From positions 106,552 through 170,551 of the forward strand of contig NMRA01000718.1 in NCBI GenBank assembly GCA_002633005.1: DNA of 64,000 nt, given 5' to 3'. The notes beneath the pieces were generated by a model. That model ran no database searches, was not told where the DNA came from, and worked only from the letters and a program-made list of their open reading frames with translations. The DNA is from Phoronis australis (lineage: Eukaryota; Phoronida; Phoronidae). The position numbers and the translations under genes are program-made. This document shows, piece after piece, positions 1 through 12,430 of this stretch; position 1 is the stretch's first letter, and the number at the start of each line of letters is the position of its first letter.

Positions 1-281
1 CCCCCCCCGCCCGAGGTAATGTCAGCAATGCTCTCGTATTGGAATCTGGAATAATGCGCAAAGTGGGAGTTGAGGAATGTCTGTAAGAAACCATTAATTG
101 ACATACATGTAAAAAGTTGAAAACTGAGAATCAGTCACATTTTTCGTTACTTGAGTTCAATGTAAGATCACTGTTTCTGGCGCCGTTATTCCACCCCAAA
201 TCTCCAGCATTTCGAAATGATCCAAGGATCTCTGGAAGAGTCTCACTTTTGTTATTGTTCACTGTCGAATGGTCAATTTAC

Positions 282-418
282 CTTAATTATAGTGGATGGC
301 TGGGTTTGGGTGAATTCACCAGAAACTTTGATGAATTCTGGAGAAGTTGGAAGCAAATCAACAAGCAAGAAAATACTGGTCATTGCATCCAAAGGGGATG
401 GAATTTCATCACTACCTC
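282..418 (-). CDS. Exon of a second PARP14-like gene (start of catalytic domain)
   Basis: 137 bases between acceptor ttaacag and donor gtaaat, phase 1 in and 0 out, exactly the length and phases of the exon at 26498-26634. By eye 27 of 46 residues agree, including GGSDE, VDL, SPE, KVS, FTQ and QPSTI. No stop interrupts it. The conserved Trp of the LPxxW motif is lost (PSPLDAM). The following catalytic exons would lie left of the window. I found no matching WWE, KH or macro exon between 419 and 15641, so this may be the surviving piece of a decayed tandem copy rather than a working gene. Confidence 0.78.
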
Positions 419-2036
419 CTGTTAAATGTAATAACAATACATGTGCATATTGTTGTTTTACACAGTCTCTTTAATAACAACTATACTGTCAAAACAATCA
501 ATAGTTCAACATTAGCATAAGGAGAAAATTAAAGCCATGTCGGAGGAATATCCGATGGACACCATATTACCACTCTTTCGACACCGTGAGTAGACGTCCT
601 CATGTCTGTACCTTGCTCACTTTGTTAAACATCACACAGTTCAGCCACAAACCCCAAGACCAAACTTCGGCCAGTTTGGGCGGAAGTTAGTTCAAGTAAC
701 CTGATTCAGTTTTCCGCCTGAACATTATCTACATCTTCACAAAAGTCCACTTATCTAGTTCTCCTGTATATTTATTTTCTTCAAAATGATGGCTTTCTGT
801 TGCATAAATGTATTACAGTCCGGTGAGTGAGGAATCGGCAATTTTAGGGTGTCAAATTTGCAAAAATCTGATTGGATGGCTGAGCTCTTTTGACCCAAAT
901 TGTGGAATGTGTAGCATGTTTCCCCAACCCCCTTGTGCTGCGCTGCACCATGGGCGACGAGGCACTGAAATAAGTGGGTGGAGCTATAGCCCCCAGCCCC
1001 CTATGTGGCAGCCATCAAGAGTGAGAGTGGTGGTTTGGGGGTGACAGTGTGAATTTTTCATGTTTGTTTTTTTGGGAGTTTCTTCTTTTTTGAATGAAAA
1101 GGAACAGTTAAGATGAGCGCCGAATTTGTGACTGCATTTGGTCGACTTTGGCCGCCTACTAGGCTGGGACATCCGATTTGTCTGTAAGCTGGAAATTGCC
1201 ATTGAGAATCAGATGTCTTTTCTGGTTGATCAGGCAAAGTCAATCAACTTGAAGTGGTAACATTATCACGCTAACTACCATCTTGGAAATCTTCAAATTT
1301 CCATTTTTCATCAAAAGGGTAGGCTCTATTATTTCGTTTACTTAAAAAGTTATGCTGGGCCCTAATACATCTGCCAAAACACCCAGAATTCCCTGAACTT
1401 TTTTTTCAAGGTGTCTTCAAAGTGTTTGGACGGTGTGGATATTAATTCCAGCACTCACCCTGTGGGACTCTTTTGACTTTTGACACCGATGTGTTGTCAT
1501 CAACTTCACATTCTTCCATTTTGACCACTGGTGAGTCCTCTTATTGGCTAAAACGAGATACGACAATTTCCGTTATGGAACAATGCCCGCCAAGCTAGCC
1601 GTGGGGTATCTCATTTTATTCATGCACCGTTTGTCAATCAGACGGCTGAAACCATAAACCCCAGACGAAGAAAGCGAGCAGACATGTCACAACTTCACAG
1701 CATGTCAGTATAAGAAGATACGAAAAATGTGAAGTGATACTACCCTCGGGATCGGGATGGGTCGATGTCTTGGTATATTGCTAGACTTCTAAGTATGGTG
1801 TTCTACTCTCAACTCCGGTGTTGTTTTGTTTTCGTATGTATGTATGTGTCCGTGCGTACGCGTGTGATTGTAGACTTTGTGTTGTGCGAACAGGTAGCCT
1901 TCTTTATAATGTTTGACACTAGAGGCCATGTCAGTGGACTTTTAAGATACGAAAATGCCGGCGAAAGTAAGAAACAGTGGTCTTATAACGAAACAAATAT
2001 AGCTCCAATGCTGATGCGATGAGTTTGCGACAGAAA
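419..2036. other. Non-coding stretch, no confident gene
   Basis: Nothing recognisable on either strand apart from a weak candidate first exon at 537-585 (ATG in an acceptable context, 16 codons, then CC/GTGAGT). No WWE or macro exon for the PARP copy at 282-418 is visible. Short open frames here have no family resemblance. Confidence 0.5.
537..585 (+). CDS. Weak candidate first coding exon
   Basis: ATG at 537 preceded by aaagcc opens MSEEYPMDTILPLFRH and runs into a consensus donor (gtgagt at 586). Sixteen codons are too few to recognise. No downstream exon can be linked to it. Confidence 0.15.
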
Positions 2037-2164
2037 ATGGCCATACCAGCCATCAGGGGTTTATTATCGGCAGGGCATGCCGGTCATCGACGTCAAGTAC
2101 TATTGCTACTGATCCGACAACACCTCAAGCATGTTAGGAATCGCGATGGAAATCACTCAGCAGG
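2037..2164 (+). CDS. Candidate first exon with mitochondrial-presequence-like N-terminus
   Basis: ATG after cagaaa opens 42 codons ending at a gtcagt donor. The first 33 residues (MAIPAIRGLLSAGHAGHRRQ and on) contain Arg, His, Leu and Ala but no Asp or Glu, as in mitochondrial targeting peptides. It is upstream of HTRA-type exons on the same strand and HTRA2 is mitochondrial, which is suggestive. The protease-core exons that should lie between are not found, and the phase (2) does not join directly to 4258. Confidence 0.22.
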
Positions 2165-2599
2165 GTCAGTGGAGAATTAATTGATAATAAAGTTCTTTGA
2201 AAATCACAATACTCATGGTACATTAATAATTATATCGTGAGTTTACTAGATTTTGGGAACTTGTTTCTAAATGGTTCTTCATTGATAATGGAGAAACATT
2301 AGTAAATGCCACTGTTTCTTTGCAACAAACGATGAATCTATTCATAAAGTTAGTTTGATTCTAGCGAAATGTCACGTGACTTATATTGATGCTTTTGCAA
2401 ATATTTTAGTACATTGCTGTATCACAGAAATATATATTTTTTTAAAAATAGACAGGCTTTGGTGAATTTTTTGCACTCATTTGAAAGGTTACTGAGATGA
2501 GTGTCTAGTGCAGACTTACTTTAAACGACTCCTAATTCCAGCTGCAAACATGAGTAAAAAGTACAGGTTTTTCAAGTTTCGGACTCGAACTTAAATTTC

Positions 2600-4080
2600 A
2601 ATGCAGGACACCCCTTACGAAAATTGGATTTCCTATTGGATGCCTATAGGAAATTCTATAGGAATTCCTATAGGATCCAACAATGAATCCAGTTGGATTT
2701 TGGCCCAAAATTTCCTATAGGAATCCTTTAGGGTATCCTATAAGAAACCCCTATAGGAATTCTTATGAGACTTTTATGAAATCCATTAGGATTTTTCATC
2801 ATGACATTTTAAAGACTTATATAATACAGTAAAACAACAGTGTTTTCAACAAAAGAAATTCTTTGGAAACATTCAACTGGAACACAGGTAACCTCAAATT
2901 TCTTGTACAGCAGTCCACTCTGATCTTAAACATGGTCTGCAGCAGGATATCTATATATGTTACAAATGGTGCACTAAACTGGGGCTACAAAAGACCTGTG
3001 TGTTCTTTTTTGCTTTTCCAAATCAACATAATATTTAAATGCTGAATGCTATAGGGTTTTATACGTTGTTCTCTGATAGTCAAAGCTGTAAGCTTATGTC
3101 GAGTGTTTTAACTGCTGTAAAGACAACTGTTCATTGAATCGCCTTTCAGTGACACCTGTTGTACAGTTGAGAAACTGTCCATTTTAGCCACTAAGCCATA
3201 CACATAATCAAAACTTTTCCTTAGAAGTTTAGACACAACATTATAAGTTACAACACCACAAATGAAACAGATATGATGACAGCTATATAATTTACCATTT
3301 TATGTTTTGTGTGAAGAGAATTTCATCTACAGGAAGTTCAGTAGGACTCTATAAGTTCAATAAGGTCCTAAAGAAAGTTCAATAGGATCCTATATGATTT
3401 CCTATTGGACAATACAGGATTTCCTATAGGATCCTACAGGATTTTCTGTTGCATCCTATAGGATTTCCTATTGGATCCTATAGGATTTACTATTGGAATC
3501 CTATAGGATTTTCTACAGGAGTCCTATATGATTTCCTATAGGAATGCTATAGGGTTTCCTATTGGATCCTATAGGATTTCTTATAGGAATCCTATAGGAT
3601 TTCCTGTAGGAACGCTATAGGATTTCCTATTGGATCATATACGATTTCCTATTAGATTCTATAGGAAATCCAATGGGATCCTCTAAAGTTTCCTAAAGCA
3701 TCCAATAGGAAATCCTATAGAAATCCTTCAGAATATCGCATAAGGAGCCTTATAGGAATTCTTATAAGGCTTTAATATATCCAGTAGGCAGTTCAATAGG
3801 AGTCTATAGGAAGTTCCGGATTCTACGAAGCAATTAACATATACATGTATTTAGACTCACCTCTATGTTAAACTTTACAAAAATTAATGACTCAGAAGAG
3901 CTGAAATTAGATAAAAAAACGATATTTTACTATACAATCTTAGGCTGTTTTTTTAAATGTTTAGAAATCAGATTTGTGAAAAATTTTCTATAGATTTTTT
4001 TCTATAGGAATTACTATAGGCTATCTTGATCCTGTAGGAATCCTATAGGAAATCGATATTCCTGTAGGAATTCCTAATCC
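2600..4080. repeat. Degenerate arrays of the palindrome TCCTATAGGA
   Basis: Three blocks (about 2610-2775, 3335-3840 and 3990-4080) are built from variants of the 10-base palindrome TCCTATAGGA joined by AATCC/GATTT spacers, so that the sequence alternates CTATAGGATTTCC and CTATAGGAATCC. Between the blocks the sequence is unique. Dozens of copies occur with small substitutions. Confidence 0.9.
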
Positions 4081-4257
4081 TAATTCCACGTGGAACAAAA
4101 TGCCATCGTTGGCATCATTAAGTCAACCATCTGTTTGTATGAGATAGTCGAATAATGAGTCAACGATGACAACTGCGGTGGCCTTTTAACTCCACAATGT
4201 ACCTTCTACAACTTATTGCCGTTATACTGTGTGAATTGATGATTTCGTTCCGTGTAG

Positions 4258-4372
4258 GATGGTGAAGTGGTGGGAATCAACACTATGAAAGTGACTACCG
4301 GCATCTCCTTCGCCATCCCGTGTAACTGCGCCAAGGAGTTCTTGAGAAAGGCAGAGGAGTTTCAAAAACGAG
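4258..4372 (+). CDS. HTRA-type serine protease exon (end of trypsin-like domain)
   Basis: 115 bases from acceptor cgtgtag to donor gtgaac, phase 0 in and 1 out. The product [20 protein letters not shown], then [18 protein letters not shown], matches the end of the protease domain of HTRA1-4 ('DGEVIGxNTxKVTAGISFAIPSDxxxxFL'); this exon also starts at DGEV in vertebrate HTRA genes. The Ser-Asp after IP is Cys-Asn here. The catalytic Ser (GNSGGPL) would be in the preceding exon, which I could not find between 400 and 4257. Confidence 0.85.
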
Positions 4373-4594
4373 GTGAACTTTGACTTATGAAAGTTTTAAA
4401 AAGCGGTATTCAGATGGAAAAACTACCACGTTTGGTTTTCGATTTTTACGTTAAAAACTGCGAACGGGTGCGATTGGAGTCCAATAGAGTTAATTCTGAA
4501 TGCATGTCCTACTTGCCTAGTGTGCAAGCCTTGGAATGCATTTCTTGATGAGGTGCATCATAACACTCTTCTTTCGCAACTCATTGAATTTCAG

Positions 4595-4738
4595 TTGAAG
4601 CCAAACAGGGTGGCTGGTTCGGCAGTAAACCGTCTCGCCAGGACATCTCCCCAGTGGAGCTACAGCAGAGACTGGTGGACTTCCCGGATGTTCAAGAAGG
4701 CGTGTTTGTGCATAAAGTGGTAGTAGGTTCACCTGCTT
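4595..4738 (+). CDS. HTRA-type exon (linker and start of PDZ domain)
   Basis: Acceptor ttgaatttcag; end placed at a gtgtgt donor after ...GSPA (uncertain by a few bases). Phase 1 in joins exactly to 4372. FPDVQEGVFVHKVVVGSPA matches the 'FPDVxxGVxIHKVxxGSPA' segment of HTRA2/HTRA1 PDZ domains. The usual RRYIGxxMLTLT just before is replaced by an unrelated stretch (KQGGWFGSKPSRQDISPVEL). The next PDZ exon (AGL.PGD) is not visible, so the gene may be partial or broken. Confidence 0.75.
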
Positions 4739-7700
4739 GTGTGTGACTGTAGAAGACTAGTTAACTGAATGTCAAGGTCTTTTTTGTCTTGAACTTTGTT
4801 AGACACCTTACTTTGTAGGTAAGTAGATCACGTGTCCCTGTCACCAGCGGAAATTGACGATTTTCAACTGAAAAGCATGTGTTGGTGTCGGAGACAACTT
4901 TGGTCACATCACTTTGTAAATTAATTCGTAATGTCATCAGCATTGCATGTGTTAATGCTTTTGAATTGTTCTGAGTGGAAAAATGACAATGTTGATGACT
5001 TTCTCTAATTTTCAAGGAAAGGGTTATTTCCCACAAATGTGCATATCAATTAATTAAAAAACCCTTATATGATAATAAATGTCCAATGCATGTTACCACA
5101 TAAATGTAGGGCAGTTTACTATGGCCAACGTGTTTTTTAATAAGTTTATTTGCAGAAACTGAAATTAACAATGGAATACAGTAGAAAAGAAAACAAACAC
5201 AAACACATTCACTCTCACATTCACACATTCCAGCTCTGCTTGAATTTATACTAAATGTATAAGGGTTTCAAAAATCCCAGCAAAGAAAGTCAGGGTGTAA
5301 TTCTCTAGATTTCGTACTTTTCTATGTCTTGACAGTGTCAAATAAAATTGGGTGAAATCTCTGAAGTACAGGAATACATGAAGACTTCGAACAAGTATAT
5401 ATAAAGTACTGAGCTAACGTTAATATGTAATTACTTTCGTAGCCATGGTATCCAAAGCATGCAAATAGCAGGACACGATTTTCTGCCAGTAACAGGTTAT
5501 CTACAACGACGTTTGAAATCCAAGTTAGAAAGTACATGCTCATATTCCAAAAACAAGTGATTAAAAGTTCCTACGAGTCCGCAAAATGAGCCTCTGTCGT
5601 TTTGGACTATTTTCATTTTCTTTAATAAATATTTTGTGTAAATTTTTTATGAATGTGATGATACTTAAAAACTTTCAAATGAGGTTGTAGCAACAGTTTA
5701 AATGGCATATTATCAATCTCTTTAATTTGCTGGTCATCAAATAATTCTAACAAATTGTATTCCACATCAGGAACTGATGTCTCTCAGGAAAGTAATACAT
5801 CTTTTGTCCATCGCGTATCAATCTGATCCGGCGTAAAGTCGTGCATGCTGCTGGCTCTATCATTAAAGTCCTGGTCTCAAAATGCCCATGTGGTTCCAGT
5901 ATCCAAAAATACTTACTAAATAAAATCTTATTTTCGACACCCTTTCTTTATATTCTTTTCGCCTTTCTTGCCAAAAGCGATTTTTTAACAGCATTTGACC
6001 CTTCTCTGTGAGCGTATCATTACCGGCTGTCATCGGTTATATCCGTACCCACATTTCCGGCTCATCAGTTCAGGAACTTGTCCTGAACGCTGCCATTTTT
6101 GCTTGTAACTGAATGTGTTATCGCTTGCTCGAAAAGTCTTAATTATTTTGTTTTAGCAATAATATCTCATGATTCGTTTGCATATGTAGTGTATTTATAG
6201 TTTGTGATCGTTGATTTTTTTTAATGTTACGCGTACTTATTATGTTAGAATAGAATTGGTGTTTAGTTCCTTACGTAGGCCGGTCGAACCTAGGAACCAA
6301 TATGTGTCAACCAATTTTTTTTCGTTTTGATTTTTTTTTCGTTTTGAAAGAGTACTTTGGTAATATCGGAAAGGTAGTGTATTCTACTCAGTAAAAATCG
6401 AAAAAGTATCAAAATCGGGGCAAGCAGTGTAAAGTTATTGCAATTTTTGTGGCAAAATTTGGGTCCTTTGTTTGGAGGGCGTCGGTCATATTGGAGGACA
6501 GCGGTATAAGTTTCGAGTTTAAAACTTTTTGTTAATTGTTTTCGCCAACAATTTACGGTGAAATTTAGTGAGGCATATCTTTACTTACTACTCTGCACGA
6601 TTCAACAGTGTTCACTAAATTTCAGCCTCGCAGTTGTTACTCATTAAGTGATAAATGTGCTCACAATTCCCATTGGTCTTCGTCTCATTTCTGGCGGCAC
6701 CGACAACATAGTGAATTTTGCTGAACTGGAAGGCATGTTCAACCTGTTACTTTGTAATTTGTGAAGATTTAAAGTTCGTATATTTTGACAAACGTTGCTA
6801 CAAAAAAGGAACTTTGTTCAATTTTCGTGTTTTTTTGGTGCAAAAATATAAGATATTCTCGAATTATTTTACTGTGATTGTCCCATTCAGGTGATCTTAC
6901 ATTAAGCTAAAAAATAAGTTGAAATAATTTTGAAATGTTTTTTGTTTGACTATCAACTGCTGTTCAAGGCTTGATTAGGTGTCACAAAATGATTCATATT
7001 TTTTCAAAAGTTTAAGTCTCAATTGCTTTCAAGTCATGTTTTGTAACTTATTGCTTCTTAATTCAGGTTATCAAGTCAACAATATGAATAATCTTAATTT
7101 GAGAAATAAGCTATGCTGGATTGTGAAGCTTCAAGCCTCCAATTCTTGTTCCTTGCAACTTCATATTTTTTTTAATCATGCTTGTTAAATTCTGGTGTAA
7201 GGAAACACTATTCCGTCACCATGGTAATAGTTACATGTATGTCCACTTTCATATCATGGAAACTTTTGCTGCTGAATAGTGTTTGTAATGCTAAATGTTG
7301 TAAAGTATTGTACATTTTTAGTTACTTATTATGGTAAAAGGTTGAATCATTTTGGCTTAAAAAATGATAACATTTTGTATTGGACTTGTCGTACTTATGT
7401 GCTCGAACGAGTCCCCTATTTGGAGAAATGGAAAAAGGTCTGCCTCAGTCAGAGAAGCACGAACTCCGAAAAAAGTTGAAAAGGAGACAATATTCCACTA
7501 GAAGACAGGAAGTACCAAAATTTAGCTTCTGCAATTCATAGCTCTGAACATACCCAGTGAATCTTATAGTAACAGGTAGACATTCCCAAAAATTCCAGCC
7601 CCCCATTTTTTTAGGTTTGGTGCGCTCAAACAAAGGCTGGAAAATCTCTATTGAAAGCCAACAACTTTGCACAGTTACGCCAGAAGTACCCAAGTTCTAA

Positions 7701-8160
7701 ATAAACCTCGTTTGAGCGAGCGCTGTGGCCAGCGACCAGGTAGGCCTAAGGGTAGCCTTGACGCAAAAGCTGTATGGGCCTACTAACAAGCTGTAGTTAG
7801 TCTTCATACTGGTAGCTGTCATTGATGCTAGCTAAGGGCTGCCGCGGCAGTGTGACACAGGACTAACCAGCCCGTAATTTTATGCAAGTGTCTGAAAGTA
7901 CCTTTGAATGTATACGGCATTTATGATTTGAACAATTTACTTCGACAAAACAGCTTGCAATTAACCGCATGCCTTTACCGTTCGCCAGTGTCTGGTCTTA
8001 ATCCGCACCGGGTCCGATAAGCTGCAGTCCCCAGTCCCGCAAAATGATTTATAATCGACATATGTCCCGAATAATAGATAAATGATAGGTGCATCACAGG
8101 CTCGTTACCAGAGGTGAAAAGGAGACCGAGGTAGGCGATATAAGGTAATTTATTAAGACT
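4739..8160. other. Non-coding stretch
   Basis: AT-rich sequence with no gene, RNA or repeat that I can support. It should hold the remaining HTRA PDZ exon if that gene is intact, but no AGLxPGD-like segment next to an acceptor was found. Confidence 0.5.
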
Positions 8161-8280
8161 AGTACAATTACAATAAAATGAATACAGGTAAATAACGTAT
8201 TTTAGATTTTAAGATTAAACAACTTCCATACTTTCTACAAACATATTTAGGGAGTATATCCCAATCATTATTTTTTCCTT

Positions 8281-10290
8281 CTAAAAACATTTATTCCATT
8301 TAATTAACAAGGACTTATACAAAATGTTGACATCTGGAACAGCTAAGCCCCCTCTTTCCCTGCTATTTACAGCAATATCTCTTCTAACTCTTGGGGGTTT
8401 ATTTTGCCATATGAAACCCTGGATAATATTATTTATCTCCTGTCGTTCATTAGGAAGCATACCTAATATATTCATAACATAAATTATTTTGGACATAGCA
8501 AAAGTTTTGATCACCTCATTTCTTCCATATATGTAATTTTTTAAATTTTTAATTTTGTCATTATTACGCGCATTGTTTTTTTCATTATTCTGTCCAGAAT
8601 ATATGACCAAACATTTGAGTGGCCATTTAAAATTATACAAAATTTCATTGGATTCCTTTGCCCGGTTGCTTGAAACAGTCCCAAATAGGGACTCAACTAA
8701 GGTCCCTAAATCTTATTCGTATTTGTTTCGTTCTTTAGTCACAGGTGTAATATTTTTTATAATTTAATCTTTATTATGAGCTCTTTTTTGACGAATGACA
8801 TTTTGTAATAATATAATTAAAAACTGAGCCCTTAATACAATCAAAACAGTTAGGGAGTTAGTCCTTATATAGGGTGCGTTGCATTATTTTTAATAGTATT
8901 TAGAATTCAATCTAGATTTTACTCTCGATTTGTATCAAAGACAAAAATTGGCATATCAATGGTACTCAAACAGCATAAGATAGGACAATCAGTATTTTCA
9001 CAAGCCCGCAAATACGCACTAGATTTAGCGACTTTAGTTGAGTCCCTATTTGGGACTGTTTCATGCAACCGGGCACTTATCCTTGCCAAGACGCAGCCTT
9101 CACACTTATTCGGATTTAACTTTAATCCAGAGACTTCCCCAAAACTTCGAAGGAAGTCTAGTAAATTGGAACCCGAGGTCTCGTCTTGAAGAAATATTGT
9201 TGTATCGTCAGCATACTGCAATACCTTAAATTCATATCTTTCAATATTAATACCTCTATTTAAATTACTTTTTCTCATATAATTCGCTATTACTTCGACA
9301 CATCAACAAAATAACTGACATGACAATGAATCTCCTTGTCTGACACCTGTTTTAAGTTTAACATAGTCAGTGGAATGGCCATTGTTAATCACACAGGAAG
9401 TGGAGTTGTTATAGAGAATGTTAACCCCAATTTTAAAATTGGGGCCAAAATTAAAAGCATGCAACACCTTATTATGAATAAATTTCCATTCAATTGTGTC
9501 ATACGCTTTTTGAAGTCCAAAAATGGGATGTGGCCTTGAACTTTATTAAAGTTTGTAAATGCAATAACATCTATCATTCTTATATTGTAACCAATAAATC
9601 TCCCTTTAACAGCACTTTGATTAATTTGTATCAACTGATGCATGCAAGTAATTAAACGTGACGTCAGAACTTTGGTTAAAAGTTTGTAATCAATGTTTAA
9701 CAATGTTATTGGTCTCCAGAAATCTAATGACTGTAATTCTGTGTCATCTTTAGACTAAGTATAAGAATTATATTTCCTCTAGTTTTTGAGGGAGACAAAC
9801 TTCATGGCTGTATTCAAAACACTTAAAAGGACCCTTAATTTCTTCCCAAAAACATTTATAAAATTCATATCTCAAACCATCCGTTCCTGGCGATTTGTTG
9901 TTCTTAGTACTTTTTAAAGCTTCATAAAATTCAGCTTGTGTAAAATCCCTATCCAGAATTTCAGCTTCAATCATACAATTAATTAGAGAAATTATATTTA
10001 AAGTTGCAATTATCACTGCTATATAACTTGGAGGAATAATCATGTATTTCATTCCTTATTAAGCCCTGACCTCTAATCAATTGTCCATTATTATCTTTAA
10101 GCTCTGTAATACATTTTTTCTTGTAGTTTCTTTTTTCCAAGTTGCCAAAATATTTAGAGTTACCTTCTCTAATTTCTATCCATTGAGCTCTTTTTCTGAT
10201 CATCTCTCCAACATGGTGCACACCACTTTTCACTTAATTGTCTACAATTGTCTCTGTCTTTTAATTCAACCAATTCCACCAGACAATACA
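8281..10290 (-). mobile_element. Decayed L1/Tx1-like LINE (reverse transcriptase part)
   Basis: Minus-strand pieces in several frames follow the order of an L1-type ORF2: KRAQWIEIREGNSKYFGNLE (10.2 kb), NNKSPGTDGLRYEFYKCFWE (9.9 kb), LNIDYKLLTKVLTSRLI and SAVKGRFIGYNIRMIDVI (9.6 kb), the RT active site QYADDTTIFL with LKLNPNKCEG (9.2 kb), and the C-terminal KTFAMSKIIYVMNIL, GFIWQNKPPRVRRDIA and ERGGLAVPD (8.4 kb). Frameshifts and stops separate the pieces; the endonuclease half is absent, as in a 5'-truncated copy. A 415-bp MITE splits it at 8660-9074. Confidence 0.9.
8660..9074. mobile_element. 415-bp MITE inserted in the LINE
   Basis: Begins GCCCGGTTGCTTGAAACAGT and ends with the inverted counterpart (CTGTTTCATGCAACCGGGC). 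The ~55-bp terminal inverted repeats include the inner palindrome CCCAAATAGGGAC. LINE coding sequence resumes on each side, so this is a later insertion. No exact target duplication was identified. Confidence 0.8.
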
Positions 10291-10698
10291 ATACAATGAA
10301 AGCGTTTTTCAACATTTCTTTTGTGTTGTGGTAATAACACCATACCTTAATTTCTGTGCTGTAGTCAATTGTTGATGTGATGAATTTCCGAGATTAAACG
10401 CTGATATAATTAAAATTTCAACTAATCATTAGCATACTTTGTATTGAGCCCTGTGATACATGACGTGGTCTTTTGATGTCACAAGTGTTGAGAGCTTCTG
10501 TGATCATTGCTCATTCTACACCTGAAAATGCCGAGACGACCAAGAAACAACCGACAGGTGCCAGTTTCAAAAGGCTAGGCTGGTAAGGGAATCCAGAAAT
10601 AATGTAATTATGAATTGTTGGTAATAAGCAGCTGAAAACAACATATTCTGTTTTGCTAGTGCTGGAATCCGACGAGGCGCTGTCATCGTTGATATTAA

Positions 10699-12430
10699 AG
10701 GGGAATGTCGCCCAAAAACAACCTATTTTGTATCAATTTAGATCGAATAGTTCTACTCGAAAACGGCAAGTTCGGTTTCGTTACCTGACACCTGACGGCA
10801 GACGGAGGTATTGAAATTATCCAGTGACGTCATTGGTTTCACAGGCAGTCTGTTCAGCAGTTCACAACACGGAATACTGGTGCCAGCTCATCGCTTGAAT
10901 TCACCGTTTAACACCAATAAATCATCAAATTTCGATGTAAAACACTTAAAAATACACTGAATTCTTATAAAAACGTGTTGCTTTATTTCGCTGTTACGTA
11001 TTTATTCAAGTTGGTATTTGGACACACCGTAGTCTACAAAGTTCGGCACATGAGGCCAATTTACCAATTTGGGGTATGTTCGGAGATAAATTCGAAGTAT
11101 TCTTCCGTAAAATACAGACAGGAGTACCGAGAAATGTGTTGTTTAGACTTGTGATTTTTGTGTTCTAAACACGCAGAACGCTTGTTATCCCTGCCAGTGT
11201 CTCGGAACCCCGGCGATCAGGCCCGTCGCGGCAGGACTGACTCGTTATCCCGGCCAGTGGCTCAGAACCCGATCAGGTCCGTCGCGGCCGCCTTGGCTGG
11301 CACGAACATAAACCAGCTTGAGTTGGAAACTAAACCTCCAGTCGCGAAAAGACTATAATAGTGAAGCAAAGAAATAATGTGCAAGTAATTATTTATGTGA
11401 ATTAGCCACGTTATTGAAAATCTACTTACTTGTCGGGGGTCGCGAAGTCGGGTTCCCCTTCCACAGACCGTCAGGACAAAGGTTGTACAGTAACAATGAT
11501 TTGAATAATGTATTTGTAATTCTAAATAAAGATTCCCCTAACATATGTGACCATAGCATATAAAATCGAGTAATTGCAATTTCACAACAGCTTTCTGTCA
11601 GCAAACAACGGAATTAGCATGCGCTCACACGGCCTCGGTGCCCGGTCAATTACCTTTATTGCCGGCATCAAAAGCCGATGACGCAACGGTTTATTCATTG
11701 CAGGCTTCTCAACATTTGCACACACGAACAGTGCAAGGGCATTACAAATTGTATCTAATGAGACAGATTTTGCTTCAGTTTCATATAAGCATTAGTTAGG
11801 ATGAGAATAATTCATTTTGAAACAGAACGCAGAATAATAAATGTCTATAGTACATGGCAACTCGCCCGGCGCCAATCCCGATTTAGTCAAGAGCTCATCC
11901 GACGAAGGCTTCAGGGGTCGGATCGTTAGGTTTCATACTGAGGCTATCAGTTCGAACCGGGATACACTGAACAAGAAATACTAGAGAGGCGCTGTGAACA
12001 TTCACAGGCAACGGAACGTATGGATAGTTATTTGGTAAGCCGGACTTCGTCAGATAAATCACTGGTCGACGAAATGCCGGCCACCGACAGACGTGGAGAT
12101 GTTTCACTGTCTCATACTTGCTATTAACAGCGTGCCTTTCGTTCTTCACTACCGCGAGCCACTTTCTAAGCATTCCGGGCTCTCGAAGAAGCCGAAAAAA
12201 CGATATAACCGCTTTTTTCGCAGCTTCATAGGACAAGCGGGAACGATGAACTGCAATATAGCGGCATTCACTCTGCAGACGAACCACTGACGTCGCTGCG
12301 TTGTTTCTCACCTTCCTCAGAGGTTAATGCGACTCCTCTCGGCAAGGTGAGGTCGACCGTATAAGAGGCGACGTGGATATAGACCTATTAAGACGGCAAA
12401 AAGAATAATTAAATCGGGTGGCATTCTCCT
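10699..12430 (-). mobile_element. TTAA-flanked TIR element with THAP-domain relic, copy 1
   Basis: Starts AGGGGAATGTCGCCC and ends with the inverse (GGGTGGCATTCTCCT), flanked on both sides by TTAA (10695-10698, 12431-12434), the target duplication of piggyBac-like elements. Inside, the minus strand at about 12100-12340 codes a decayed THAP-like zinc finger (SFFRLLREPGMLRKWLAVVK, then NERHAVNSKYETVKHLHVC). No transposase core is visible. Its sister lies in inverse orientation at 27295-28969. Confidence 0.85.

Noticed and set aside
984-1243. Overlapping minus-strand frames near 1.0-1.2 kb as an exon of the second PARP gene
   Set aside because: No macro, WWE or KH pattern and no matching phase to the exon at 282-418.
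11895-12311. 138-codon minus-strand frame as an independent THAP gene
   Set aside because: It is bounded by the TTAA-flanked element, the finger is broken, and the sister copy is frameshifted. Treated as a transposon relic.
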